Position numbers and translations under genes: made by a program. Below the pieces are notes generated by a model. It made no database searches. It was not told the DNA's origin and saw only the letters and a program-made list of their open reading frames with translations. 64,000 bases of DNA, from NCBI RefSeq assembly GCF_900184965.1, contig NZ_FXYA01000003.1, positions 54,158 to 118,157 of the forward strand. Direction: 5' to 3'. The first letter of the stretch is position 1; each line of letters starts with the position of its first letter. Of this stretch, positions 42,383 to 51,368 are shown piece after piece. This stretch comes from Akkermansia muciniphila. GTDB lineage: Bacteria > Verrucomicrobiota > Verrucomicrobiia > Verrucomicrobiales > Akkermansiaceae.

Positions 42383-43126
42383 ATGGACTGGAACGCTGAA
42401 TGGTATGAAAACAAACACGGTTTTGTCGCGGAATACGGCAGAGTGCTGCTCTCCTGCGTACCGGAAAATCCAGAACAGTCCATTCTGGACCTGGGCTGCG
42501 GAACCGGTACGCTGACGCACGCCCTGCTGGAAAAATCGGCGTCCGTCATCGGCCTGGACTCCTCTCCAGAAATGATAGCAACAGCCCGCCGGCTCTATCC
42601 CGGCATGGACTTCCGCGTGCTGGACGCCTGCCTCATGCCCTGGCGCAACAGGTTCGACATCGTTTTCTCCAATGCGGCCTTCCACTGGATACCGGATCAG
42701 GAAACTCTCTTAAATGCCGTTTACCGCGTCCTGAAACCACAGGGGAAACTGGTTTGCGAATTCGGAGCCCGCTTCAATATTCTCCGCATCAGGGAAGCAT
42801 TCCGGACAGCCCTGGAACGCAGGAGCCTCCCGTACACAACGCGTTTTTACTTTCCCGCCGCGGAGGAATACGGCAGCGTGCTGGAACAAGCCGGGCTCCG
42901 CCCGGAAACAATGAAGGAATTTGACCGCCCCACGCCGCTGAAAGACGGTCCTGACGGCCTGCGCAACTGGGCCAACCAATTCTTCCGGGAAGACTTGAAA
43001 AACCTCCACGAAGAACAGCGCATCCAGATTTTCAAGGAAATGGAAAATTCCCTGAAAGATGAGTTATGGGACGGTTCCCAATGGGTGGCGGACTACCGGC
43101 GCATCCGGGTGACGGCAGCCAGATAA
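42383..43126 (+). CDS. SAM-dependent methyltransferase
   Basis: 247 aa, class I fold. Motif I ILDLGCGTGTLTHALLE, motif II with the acidic VIGLDSSPEMI, motif III FDIVFSNAAFHWIPDQETLL. The HWIPD segment and length resemble trans-aconitate 2-methyltransferase and related type 11 methyltransferases. The substrate cannot be told. It is 98 bp upstream of the UDP-sugar pyrophosphorylase gene on the same strand. Confidence 0.88.
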   Translation: MDWNAEWYENKHGFVAEYGRVLLSCVPENPEQSILDLGCGTGTLTHALLEKSASVIGLDSSPEMIATARRLYPGMDFRVLDACLMPWRNRFDIVFSNAAFHWIPDQETLLNAVYRVLKPQGKLVCEFGARFNILRIREAFRTALERRSLPYTTRFYFPAAEEYGSVLEQAGLRPETMKEFDRPTPLKDGPDGLRNWANQFFREDLKNLHEEQRIQIFKEMENSLKDELWDGSQWVADYRRIRVTAAR

Positions 43127-43224
43127 TCCGGAGCAGCCCCCACAGGAAAAAGAAAACGCGCGGGCATTCCGGATACGCTGATAATGCTTGAGCCGCCTCC
43201 GGGCATTTTGTACAAAAGCCATTA

Positions 43225-44610
43225 ATGAGTACGTTCACTCCTTTTGCGGAAAAGATGGAGTCTGCCGGCGTTTCAGCCGCGGCCGTCAACGCTTTCTCCC
43301 GTTGTTACGAAGCCCTTGTTTCCAACCACTCCGGCATGATTCCGGAAACGGACATCCTGCCCGCCGACCAGGTGGAAGACTGGCAGAACATCACAGCCTC
43401 CACCCCCGCGGCGGACAAGGACCTGATTGCCCGGTGCGTCTGCATCAAGCTCAACGGCGGCCTCGGCACGAGCATGGGCCTCCAGAAAGCGAAAAGCCTG
43501 CTGAAAATAAAAGGAGAGGATACGTTCCTGGATTTGATCGTCAGGCAGGTGAAGCATCTGCGCTCCATCTCCGGCACGCCGGTGCGCCTTCTGCTGATGA
43601 ATTCTTTCTCCACCAGCGCGGACACGCTGGCCTACCTGGAAAAATACGCGGCGGACGGCTTTGCGGACCCTGCCCAGGTGGAACTGATGCAGAACCGCGT
43701 TCCTAAAATTCTGGCGGACGGCCTCTCCCCGGCCAGCTGCCCGGAGCAGCCGGAGTTGGAATGGTGCCCGCCCGGCCATGGGGACCTGTATCCGGCCCTG
43801 CTGGGGTCCGGCTGGCTGGACCGCCTGCTGGCGGATGGCGTTAAATACGCCTTTGTCTCCAATTCCGACAATCTGGGCGCCCAGCTTGACATGAACTTCC
43901 TCCGCTGGTTTGCGGAAAGCGGCGCCCCCTTCGTCATGGAAGTCACCCGCCGCACGGAGGCGGACAGGAAAGGCGGCCACCTGGCGGTCAGGAAGTCGGA
44001 CGGCCAGCTGATTCTGCGGGAAGTGGCCCAATGCCCGGATGAGGACATTCCCGAATTCCAGAATATCTCCAGGCACCGCTACTTCAACACCAATACGCTC
44101 TGGATACGCCTGGACGCCCTCAAGGAAATTCTGGACGCCAACGGCGGCGTGCTCCCGCTGCCCATGATCCGCAATAAAAAAACGCTCAACCCCCGCGATC
44201 CGAAATCCGCCCCGGTGTACCAGCTGGAAACGGCCATGGGCGCGGGCATCGAATGCTTCCCGGGAGCCAGGGCCGTCAATGTCCCGCGTTCCCGTTTCTT
44301 CCCCGTCAAGACCACTTCCGACCTGTTCCTGCTCCGTTCGGACGCCATCGTTGTGGATGAACACGGCAACGTTGCTCTGGCTCCGGAACGGCAGGGCAAC
44401 ACCCCGGTAGTGGACCTGGATGCCAAACTGTACAAGCTGGTGGATTCCCTGGACGGGCTGGGCCTGCCCTCCCTGGCAGGCATGGACAAGCTGACCTTGC
44501 GCGGCCGCTTCCACTTCCATGACGGAGCCGTTCTCCGGGGCACCCTGCTGATGGAAAACGATTCCGACGAAACGAAGGAAATCCTCCCGGGCGTCTATGC
44601 CGGAGCCTGA
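43225..44610 (+). CDS. UTP-sugar-1-phosphate uridylyltransferase (UDPGP family)
   Basis: 461 aa. Eukaryote-type UDP-glucose pyrophosphorylase fold: the nucleotide loop CIKLNGGLGTSMGLQKAKSL, LLMNSFSTSADT, WCPPGHGDLYPALLGSGWLD, FVSNSDNLGA and FNTNTLWIRLD, and a C-terminal left-handed beta helix with FFPVKTTSDL. It makes UDP-glucose (or a related UDP-hexose) from UTP, a substrate for glycogen, capsule and UDP-glucuronate pathways; a UDP-glucuronate decarboxylase lies at 59.3 kb. The next gene starts 14 bp before its stop. Confidence 0.92.
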   Translation: MSTFTPFAEKMESAGVSAAAVNAFSRCYEALVSNHSGMIPETDILPADQVEDWQNITASTPAADKDLIARCVCIKLNGGLGTSMGLQKAKSLLKIKGEDTFLDLIVRQVKHLRSISGTPVRLLLMNSFSTSADTLAYLEKYAADGFADPAQVELMQNRVPKILADGLSPASCPEQPELEWCPPGHGDLYPALLGSGWLDRLLADGVKYAFVSNSDNLGAQLDMNFLRWFAESGAPFVMEVTRRTEADRKGGHLAVRKSDGQLILREVAQCPDEDIPEFQNISRHRYFNTNTLWIRLDALKEILDANGGVLPLPMIRNKKTLNPRDPKSAPVYQLETAMGAGIECFPGARAVNVPRSRFFPVKTTSDLFLLRSDAIVVDEHGNVALAPERQGNTPVVDLDAKLYKLVDSLDGLGLPSLAGMDKLTLRGRFHFHDGAVLRGTLLMENDSDETKEILPGVYAGA

Positions 44611-45151
44611 ACGCCATACTCCCGCTTCCGCGCCCCGTCCGGTCCAGGCCGGGCTGGGCGTGGAAGACATCCGCCACATTCCCGTCCAAAAGAGGGAACT
44701 GCGCTTCACCCGGAACCGGGTAGGCGCCATCCTGACGGCGGCGGGGTTCCTTCTGGCAGCCACCGCCGCTTTCCTCCAGCTCACGGGATATGATACAATC
44801 ACCCCGTACCTGCCCGCCCCCCTGTGGGCCATGCAGGCCGCGGCGCTTGTTCCCGCCGTCCTCTGCCTGGCCGCGGGGCGCCGCTGCCTGAAACACGCGG
44901 CCGTCATCGTCACCCCGGTGGGCGTGGAAATCCTGCCCTTTCTGCGGGCGCGGCGCGCCATGCAATGGTTCTTCTGGCAGCAGATTCGCTCTGCGGACCG
45001 GGAAGGCGGCCGGCTGAACCTCCGCCTGGCTGACGGTTCAACCGTTGCCGTCAGCCTCCGCCCCATGACGTCTGCCAGCCGGGACATGCTGGTCCATGCG
45101 GTCCGGCAGCGCGTCAACACCCTGCAATATTCCGGCTATGGTCAGGCCTGA
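44597..45151 (+). CDS. Membrane protein with PH-like domain, unknown function
   Basis: 184 aa. Basic N-terminus, two membrane segments at about 48-68 and 76-100, then a cytoplasmic beta-rich region (AAVIVTPVGVEILPFLRARR, WFFWQQIRSADREGG, LADGSTVAVSL) resembling a bacterial PH (bPH2-type) domain. It overlaps the preceding gene by 14 bp and the next gene by 14 bp, so the three are one translationally linked unit. Role unknown. Confidence 0.7.
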   Translation: MPEPERHTPASAPRPVQAGLGVEDIRHIPVQKRELRFTRNRVGAILTAAGFLLAATAAFLQLTGYDTITPYLPAPLWAMQAAALVPAVLCLAAGRRCLKHAAVIVTPVGVEILPFLRARRAMQWFFWQQIRSADREGGRLNLRLADGSTVAVSLRPMTSASRDMLVHAVRQRVNTLQYSGYGQA

Positions 45152-45500
45152 AAAACTGGCGGCTCTCAAGGAACGGATGGAAGCCCTGGGCATCCGTGAG
45201 CAGGACCTGGAGGAAAGCTTTGTCCGCGGAAGCGGGCGCGGCGGCCAGAAAGTGAACAAAACCAACAACTGCGTTTATCTCAGGCACACGCCCACGGGCA
45301 TCGCCGTCAAATGCCATGCGGACAGATCCAGGGAACTCAACCGCTTTCTGGCGCGCAGGGAACTGTGCGATGCTGTGGAACAAATGCAAACGGGCCGATG
45401 CGCCGCCAGGGCCCGCGTCATCCAGCGCATGAGAAAGCAGAAAGACAGAAGGAGGCGCAGGCGTTCCGCACCAGCCCCCTCTCCACCGGACAGCGAATAA
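45138..45500 (+). CDS. ArfB-like peptidyl-tRNA hydrolase (GGQ release factor family)
   Basis: 120 aa from ATG 45138. It has the single release-factor catalytic domain: FVRGSGRGGQKVNKTNNCVYL with the GGQ loop, then VKCHADRSRELNRFLARREL. It has no codon-recognition domain but ends in a basic tail (KQKDRRRRRR), which in ArfB (YaeJ) and mitochondrial ICT1 reaches into the empty mRNA channel of a stalled ribosome. So it probably rescues non-stop ribosomes by hydrolysing peptidyl-tRNA. PrfH-type factors are an alternative. Confidence 0.88.
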   Translation: MVRPEKLAALKERMEALGIREQDLEESFVRGSGRGGQKVNKTNNCVYLRHTPTGIAVKCHADRSRELNRFLARRELCDAVEQMQTGRCAARARVIQRMRKQKDRRRRRRSAPAPSPPDSE

Positions 45501-45524
45501 CGGAACGGAAATCCGGAATCACCG

Positions 45525-46034
45525 CTAGGAACGCGGAAAAACCTCCCGGTACTTCTCCTTCAACATGGCGAATACATTATGGGGAACATAGCGGCTCACC
45601 TGGCTTTCCCAGCCTTCCGGACCAATCAACCCTTTCACCATGCTGGAAGACAATTCCGCCGTATCCCGGGGAGGCATCAGGAACACCGTGCACACCTTGG
45701 GGGCCATATCCGCATTGATATGGCGCATCACGCGTTCATACTCGTAATCCTGCGTGGAACGGATGCCGCGCAGCATGAACGTAGCCCCGTGTTCATTGGC
45801 GAAATCCACCAGAAAGCGGTTGTGGAACTCGGCAATGCGCACATCCGGCATGTCGGAAAGCGCCACCCGCAGCATATCCATGCGTTCCTCATGGGAAAAC
45901 GTATAACGCTTGTCCGGATTGTCGCCTATGGCCACAATCAGCTCATCAAACATCCTCGCGCCCTGCCTGATCATCCATAAATGACCATTGGTCAGAGGGT
46001 CGAAACTACCGGCATACACGGCGATGCGCTTCAT
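45525..46034 (-). CDS. coaD: Phosphopantetheine adenylyltransferase
   Basis: 169 aa, full length. Nucleotidyltransferase motif [16 protein letters not shown] with the TxGH loop, [20 protein letters not shown] (the RGLR substrate motif), and SSSMVKGL at the end. It makes 3'-dephospho-CoA from 4'-phosphopantetheine and [18 protein letters not shown] differs a little from the usual ISSSLVKE, but the fold is intact. It stands alone. Confidence 0.94.
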   Translation of the reverse strand: MKRIAVYAGSFDPLTNGHLWMIRQGARMFDELIVAIGDNPDKRYTFSHEERMDMLRVALSDMPDVRIAEFHNRFLVDFANEHGATFMLRGIRSTQDYEYERVMRHINADMAPKVCTVFLMPPRDTAELSSSMVKGLIGPEGWESQVSRYVPHNVFAMLKEKYREVFPRS

Positions 46035-46230
46035 TCGGCCATCCTATACGCCCTCCGGAGGAAAATACAACCCTTTTCCATGCGGAGGAATGTTCCTTCA
46101 CGTCCAGTCCCGCTCTTTTCCGGCCCTCCCTGCTTGACGCGCCAGCAAGAACGGATAGATTAAACAGGTAGAGTATGCCTTTGCAACGTGCGTCCGGCTG
46201 TTCTGCAACCAACCATCCAACCACCAGCCC

Positions 46231-47820
46231 ATGGCAGAACCTTCCCCCTTCCCAGAACGTCCGTCCCTTTTTCCTTCCTTCCGCAGCGATCCGCGCCCCT
46301 TGCTTTCCCCTTCATGGTGGAGACACGGGCATATTCCCCTCCTTGTTCTGATCGCCGCCGGCTTCGCCGCTGACTTCATGTTCGGCACATTGGAGGGCTT
46401 GGGCATCGGTACTGCGTTAGGTCTCCTGCTGTATACGGCGGCCTTTCTGGCCCTGCGAACGGATCTCAGCCGGAAGGAGCAGGCGTTTCTCGTTTTCATG
46501 GCCGTGCTGAATGCCGCCGCCACAGGAATCAACCTGTCTTCCTTCACCCATTATAACATGCTCATCGGGCTGGGGCTCCCCGTCGTGATGACCTTCCTGC
46601 CGCGGAAGGAAGGCAACAGCTTCGATCCCGCCAAACGGTACGTCTCCTGGTGGGGCTACAAATTTTTCCGAATGACCCAGGCAAAAGAGGCAATCGGAAA
46701 AGTCCTGGGGAAAATTCCGCTTGCAGGCAGCGTCGCCATCGGAGTGATTCTGTTTCTGATCTTCCTATCCATCTTTGCGGGAGGAAACCCCGTAGTCGCC
46801 GCCTTCAAATCAGCCATGAACCAATGGTTCTGCAATTATTTCTCCTGGCTGATTCCGGATATGGGAACCATTGCGGATATCCTCCTGTGGTGCCTGGGAG
46901 CCCTGGCCTTCGGCATCGTAACCGCGCCGCGCCCCTGCTCATCCTTTCCGGAACAGCATCCCGTGCGCCCAGGACGCCCGTGGCTTCCCTGCCTTCCCGC
47001 CGTGTCCCTGCTGTTCATCAACCTGGCCTTTCTGGTCAACAACGGTACGGATGTGGCGTTTTTATGGAGGGGGAGCGTGCCTGACGGCATCTCCCAGACC
47101 GTCTATTTACACGACGGAGCGGACTCCATCATGCTGGCGGCCTTTCTTTCCGCCGTCACGCTGCTGGTTCTGTTCCGTCCGGAAGGTTCCGTGCGGGCAT
47201 CAAAAACGGGAACTGTCTTGGGCTTCATCCTGGCGGCGCAAACAGGTCTGCTCGCCGCCAGCGTTGGCATGAGGCTGTATTTCCAGATAAAAGATTTCGG
47301 CTTTTCCCCCAACCGCGTTACGGCCGGCATCTATCTGCTGATGGGAACCTTCTTCCTGTATCTTCTCTTCCGCTACATGGCCGGCAATGGAAACTGGTTG
47401 CGTTATGGGAAGCTCTGCGGAGCCATCGCCCTCGTTTTTCTGGCTCTGACCGGACTCCGCAGTCCGTTCCAACTGAGCGGCGACCTGAATTTGATGACGA
47501 TGGACGAGCATCCGGACTGGTACTTCAGCGATGGAGACCTGCCGCGCTTTGAACTCCGGGACAACATCCCTTTTGCCATAGCCGTCTATCGCCGGCTGGG
47601 AGGGGAGACGGAAGCCGGAGCCAATGTTTACGCCATGACCCGGGAAGCCCTCAATGCCAAAAGCCGCATTTGGAACTGGCGTTCCCTCAATCTGCGGAAA
47701 TGGAAAAGAGACCGGCAGAGAATGCAGTTCCAGCAGCTCCCCGAACCCACGGCGCAAGCCACCTACGGCACGAATGCGTGGAGGCCTTCCTCCCGGCCCA
47801 CCGGAATGAAGCCGAACTGA
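46231..47820 (+). CDS. Polytopic membrane protein (DUF4173-like)
   Basis: 529 aa with about ten hydrophobic segments from residue 35 onward. The ATG at 46231 is followed by a cytoplasmic Pro/Ser-rich start. VYLHDGADSIMLAAFLSAVTLL and FGFSPNRVTAGIYLLMGTFFLY match the pattern of DUF4153/DUF4173 membrane proteins, whose function is unknown. A hydrophilic C-terminal tail of about 100 residues ends in a basic, Pro-rich stretch. No partner gene is evident. Confidence 0.72.
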   Translation: MAEPSPFPERPSLFPSFRSDPRPLLSPSWWRHGHIPLLVLIAAGFAADFMFGTLEGLGIGTALGLLLYTAAFLALRTDLSRKEQAFLVFMAVLNAAATGINLSSFTHYNMLIGLGLPVVMTFLPRKEGNSFDPAKRYVSWWGYKFFRMTQAKEAIGKVLGKIPLAGSVAIGVILFLIFLSIFAGGNPVVAAFKSAMNQWFCNYFSWLIPDMGTIADILLWCLGALAFGIVTAPRPCSSFPEQHPVRPGRPWLPCLPAVSLLFINLAFLVNNGTDVAFLWRGSVPDGISQTVYLHDGADSIMLAAFLSAVTLLVLFRPEGSVRASKTGTVLGFILAAQTGLLAASVGMRLYFQIKDFGFSPNRVTAGIYLLMGTFFLYLLFRYMAGNGNWLRYGKLCGAIALVFLALTGLRSPFQLSGDLNLMTMDEHPDWYFSDGDLPRFELRDNIPFAIAVYRRLGGETEAGANVYAMTREALNAKSRIWNWRSLNLRKWKRDRQRMQFQQLPEPTAQATYGTNAWRPSSRPTGMKPN

Positions 47821-47907
47821 CGGAAAAACGGCCCATGCGGCGCGGGGAAAATTTTCATCCCCCCGGCTTGTCAAGGGACCGTATTTTTTGCATGATGCTT
47901 CTCCGTT

Positions 47908-49083
47908 ATGCAGAAACGACGCGTCGTCATCCTGGGCTCCACCGGCTCCATCGGAACCAGCGCCCTGAAAGTCGCCCGGGATATTCCGGACAGAATGGAA
48001 ATCGTGGGGCTGGCCGCAGGAACCAGCGTGGAGGCGCTGGCCCGCCAGGCGCGCGAATTCAACGTGCGCAGCGTATGCATCTTTGACCCGTCCGGAGCGG
48101 ACGAGCTGGCGCGCGCTCTCCCCGGCGCGCAGGTGGAAACGGGAGAAGAAGGGCTGTGCCGCCTGGCGCAGCTCCCAGAAGCGGACATGGTGTTAATCTC
48201 CATCGTGGGAACCGCCGGTCTCAAGCCCGCGCTGGCCGCTATTGAAGCAGGCAAGGACCTGGCCATCGCCAGCAAGGAAATTCTGGTCATGGCCGGGCAA
48301 ATCGTCATGGAAAAAGCCCGCCGGGCCGGTGTGCAGGTGCTTCCGGTGGACAGCGAACACAACGCCATTTTCCAGTGCCTGAACGGCAACCACGGCGGCC
48401 CGGAAGCCGTCTCCCGCCTGATTCTGACGGCCTCCGGCGGTCCCTTCCGCACCTGGAACAGGGAAGATCTGGAGCATGTCACGCTGGAACAGGCCCTCAA
48501 GCACCCCACCTGGAGCATGGGCCGCAAAATCACCATAGACTCCGCCACCCTGTTCAATAAAGGGCTGGAAATGATTGAAGCCCGCTGGCTTTTTGACGTT
48601 CCCATGGAAAAAGTGGACGTCATCGTCCACCCGCAGAGCATTGTGCACTCCATGGTGGAATACCGGGACGGCACGGTGCTGGCCCAGATGAGCAGCTCGG
48701 ACATGTGCTTCCCCATCCAGTACGCCGTCACATGGCCGGACCGCGTTCCCAACTCCCTGAAGCAGCTCAATTTTGCGGAAATCGGCCGACTGGTGTTCGA
48801 GGCACCCCGCACGGACGTCTTCCCCGCCCTGAACCTGGCGCGCAGGGCCGGAGCCGGCAACAGCACCCTGGCCGCCGTTTACAACGCCGCCAACGAAGCG
48901 GCGGTGAATGCCTTCATCCACGGCCAGATCTCCTTCCCCGGCATCTGGAAACTGGTGGAGGCCGTCATGGACGACCACACCCCGGCGGATCCCCGCGGGG
49001 AACTGGCCCCCATCCTGGAAGCGGACCAATGGGCCAGGAGGCGCGCGGCGGAACTGCTCCCATCCTTTTCCCGCCCCTGCTGA
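47908..49083 (+). CDS. dxr: 1-deoxy-D-xylulose 5-phosphate reductoisomerase
   Basis: 391 aa, full length. NADPH loop RVVILGSTGSIGTSALKV, IASKEILVMAGQIVME, PVDSEHNAIFQCL (metal-binding Asp and Glu), ILTASGGPFRTW, HPTWSMGRKITIDSATLFNKG and the IEARWLFDV, IHVHPQS-like segment (VIVHPQSIVHSMVEYRDG). It makes 2-C-methyl-D-erythritol 4-phosphate in the MEP isoprenoid pathway. The following gene starts 4 bp after its stop. Confidence 0.97.
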   Translation: MQKRRVVILGSTGSIGTSALKVARDIPDRMEIVGLAAGTSVEALARQAREFNVRSVCIFDPSGADELARALPGAQVETGEEGLCRLAQLPEADMVLISIVGTAGLKPALAAIEAGKDLAIASKEILVMAGQIVMEKARRAGVQVLPVDSEHNAIFQCLNGNHGGPEAVSRLILTASGGPFRTWNREDLEHVTLEQALKHPTWSMGRKITIDSATLFNKGLEMIEARWLFDVPMEKVDVIVHPQSIVHSMVEYRDGTVLAQMSSSDMCFPIQYAVTWPDRVPNSLKQLNFAEIGRLVFEAPRTDVFPALNLARRAGAGNSTLAAVYNAANEAAVNAFIHGQISFPGIWKLVEAVMDDHTPADPRGELAPILEADQWARRRAAELLPSFSRPC

Positions 49084-49087
49084 CGCC

Positions 49088-50320
49088 ATGACCGCCCGGA
49101 CTCCCGCCGGAACGCCGCTCCCGGCCGCGCGCATCACCATTCTGGATATCCTCCGGGCTCTGGCCCTGCTGGGCATCGTCATCGTCCACACGCACGACCA
49201 CTTCAACCTGTACCTTCCCATGCCCCCGGCGGAGGGATGGCAGGCCGCGGCCAACAGCGCGGCGGACTGGGCCTATGAACATCTCTTTGTCAGCAAATCT
49301 TTCCTGCTCTTCTCCTTCCTGTTCGGCCTCAGCTTCTTCATCCAGCTGGACAGGCGGGAGCAACAAGGAATCGACTTCCGGAAACGCTTCATGTGGCGCC
49401 TGACGCTCCTGTTCCTGCTGGGTCTGGCGCATACCCTGTTCTATGACGGAGACATCCTCACCCTCTTCGGCACCCTGGGCTTTGCCCTGGTCATGCTCTA
49501 CAAATGCGGTACTCCCCTGCTCATCACCCTCTGTGCCCTGTGCCTGATTCAGCCGGTCATGCTTATGGACCTGCTGAACCATGCCGGGCTGGCGGCCTGG
49601 TGGCCCCACTCCTCCGGCTGGTTCCATACGGGCTCCCCGGCTGCGGGCCCCACGCGGGAATTCCTGTACGCCCACGGCAGCTGGAGCCAGGCGGCCCTGT
49701 GGAACCTGACGCAGGGCCAGGCGGGCAAATGGCAGTTCTTCCTGCTCAGCGGCCGCCTCTGGCAGACGATGGGCCTCTTCATCCTGGGCATGCTGGCGGG
49801 CAGATGGCGCGCCTTTGAAGACGCGCCCAATAAACGCCGCCTGTTCCTGCGGACGCTGGGCGTGGCCGGGCTCCTGTTCCTGGCTTTGCTGGCAATGCGT
49901 CTGTACCTCATCCCGCAGCTGGGCGCCCCTCTGGAAGCGGATGCAGCCCGCCTCCTGCATCCATGGGAAAACCTCTCCTATACCGTGGCTTTCGTCTCCG
50001 CCGCCGTCCTGCTGTTCACCCATCCCGGCCTTCCCCTGCCCACCCGGCTGCTCAGCAGCGCCGGCAAATGCACGCTGACCTGCTACGTCACCCAGACTCT
50101 GGTCTTCACCTTCCTCTTCTTCGGGTGGGGGCTGGGCCTGGCCCAGGACATGGGGCCGTGGCCATGCCTGTGCGCGGCCGTTGCCGTCTTCCTCCTCCAG
50201 GCCTGGGCCTGCCGCCTCTGGCTCACCCGCTTCCTGTACGGCCCCCTGGAATGGCTCTGGCGCACCGCCACCATGTGCCGCATGCAGCCTTTCTGCAAAC
50301 GAATGTCCAAAGAAAATTGA
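49088..50320 (+). CDS. DUF418-family polytopic membrane protein
   Basis: 410 aa from ATG 49088, four bases after dxr, so co-translation is likely. Ten or so membrane segments. The start RITILDILRALALLGIVIVH with ADWAYEHLFVSKSFLLFSFLFG and FGLSFFIQLDRRE is the pattern of DUF418/YeiB proteins. They belong with acyltransferase-like membrane families (heparan alpha-glucosaminide N-acetyltransferase relatives). Substrate unknown. The C-terminal part (LTCYVTQTLVFTFLFFGWG) is the family's second conserved segment. Confidence 0.85.
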   Translation: MTARTPAGTPLPAARITILDILRALALLGIVIVHTHDHFNLYLPMPPAEGWQAAANSAADWAYEHLFVSKSFLLFSFLFGLSFFIQLDRREQQGIDFRKRFMWRLTLLFLLGLAHTLFYDGDILTLFGTLGFALVMLYKCGTPLLITLCALCLIQPVMLMDLLNHAGLAAWWPHSSGWFHTGSPAAGPTREFLYAHGSWSQAALWNLTQGQAGKWQFFLLSGRLWQTMGLFILGMLAGRWRAFEDAPNKRRLFLRTLGVAGLLFLALLAMRLYLIPQLGAPLEADAARLLHPWENLSYTVAFVSAAVLLFTHPGLPLPTRLLSSAGKCTLTCYVTQTLVFTFLFFGWGLGLAQDMGPWPCLCAAVAVFLLQAWACRLWLTRFLYGPLEWLWRTATMCRMQPFCKRMSKEN

Positions 50321-50690
50321 GATATTATTCACCTTCTTCCCGTTCCATCCCGGTTTCTCCGAACGTAGGAGGAATAGAACGCATAGCCTCCTGCATCCGG
50401 CCCGGAATAAAACCATTCCTGCTCTTCAGGAAGTGAGAACGATGCTTAAATACCCGGCATAGCGTCTTTTGCACATACCCGGCAGCCACGAATCGGCTCC
50501 ATATCCTCGTAATGGAGCAATATCTTCTCCAGGCGTTCCGGACGGTTTCCAGATTCCTATTGAACGGAAAGAAACAATTCCTCCAGCGACTCCGGGAGAA
50601 TTCCCCGGGTCTCTATAGAAAAGCATTCGCCCGTAAAAAAGGCTTTCCGCCTTATAAGGGCGGAAAGCCTGAAAAAGAAAAAATGCCGTT
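50321..50690. other. Intergenic region between converging genes
   Basis: 370 bp between the end of the DUF418 gene and the end of infC. The right part holds the infC terminator (50634-50670). The rest shows no protein-like open frame and no clear repeat. Because infC is often followed by rpmI and rplT, I looked for L35 or L20 here and found neither. Confidence 0.65.
50634..50676 (-). terminator. Rho-independent terminator of thrS-infC
   Basis: Stem AGGCTTTCCGCC (50640-50651) with GGCGGAAAGCCT (50659-50670) and a 7-nt loop. On the minus strand it is followed by a run of six T (50639-50634). It lies 20 bp past the infC stop codon. Confidence 0.93.
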
Positions 50691-51329
50691 TTACTCGTCA
50701 TCTTCCGCGTCAAAGGCGGAATCTTCGGAATCGAAGTCCTTATCCAGGTGGGCGGTGAATTTTTTCACGCGCTGCTGGGCGGGGAGCGGGGAGAGCACCA
50801 TGTGCATGGTGTTGCCGGCCAGGCGCGGGGCCTGGTCCACCTGCGCCATGGTCTTCATGTCCGCGATGACTTTGTTGAAGACGTCGTAGCCAAGTTCCTG
50901 GTGGGCGTTTTCACGACCACGGAAACGGAGCTGGAAGCGAACCTTGTGGCCATGGTCCAGGAAGCTTTCCGTACGGGCCATTTTCACGTTATAGTCATTG
51001 GTATCCGTACCGATGCGGAGCTTGATTTCCTTGAGCTTGACGGTTCGGCTCTTGTTGTTTTTCTGCAGTTTGGCCTGCTGGTATTTGTATTTGCCGTAAT
51101 CAACCACCCGGCATACGGGCGGATCGGCATTGCCGGCCACTTCCACCAGGTCCAGACCCAGAGCCTTGGCTTTTTCCAGCGCATCGCGCGTGTTCATGAC
51201 GCCCAGCTGGTCGCCGTTGGCAGTCACTACCCGCACGCGGGGCGCGCGAATCCGTTCATTGATCCGAGTCTGATCGCCGCGCTCACGGCGGCGATTTCCG
51301 TCATTATTCTTCGTTGGCTTGGTTGGCAC
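50691..51329 (-). CDS. infC: Translation initiation factor IF-3
   Basis: 212 aa, starting at GTG 51329. N-domain with TRINERIRAPRVRVVTANGD and GLDLVEVAGNADPPVCRVVD, then the lysine-rich linker YGKYKYQQAKLQKNNK, and the C-domain with KEIKLRIGTDTNDYNVKMAR and VRFQLRFRGRENAHQELG. It binds the 30S subunit and checks start-codon pairing. An acidic C-terminal tail (DSEDSAFDAEDDE) extends beyond the usual end. It lies 39 bp downstream of thrS; rpmI and rplT do not follow. Confidence 0.97.
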   Translation of the reverse strand: MPTKPTKNNDGNRRRERGDQTRINERIRAPRVRVVTANGDQLGVMNTRDALEKAKALGLDLVEVAGNADPPVCRVVDYGKYKYQQAKLQKNNKSRTVKLKEIKLRIGTDTNDYNVKMARTESFLDHGHKVRFQLRFRGRENAHQELGYDVFNKVIADMKTMAQVDQAPRLAGNTMHMVLSPLPAQQRVKKFTAHLDKDFDSEDSAFDAEDDE

Positions 51330-51368
51330 GTCCGGATACTACTAAACTAAAAGGAATAACTTGGCAAC

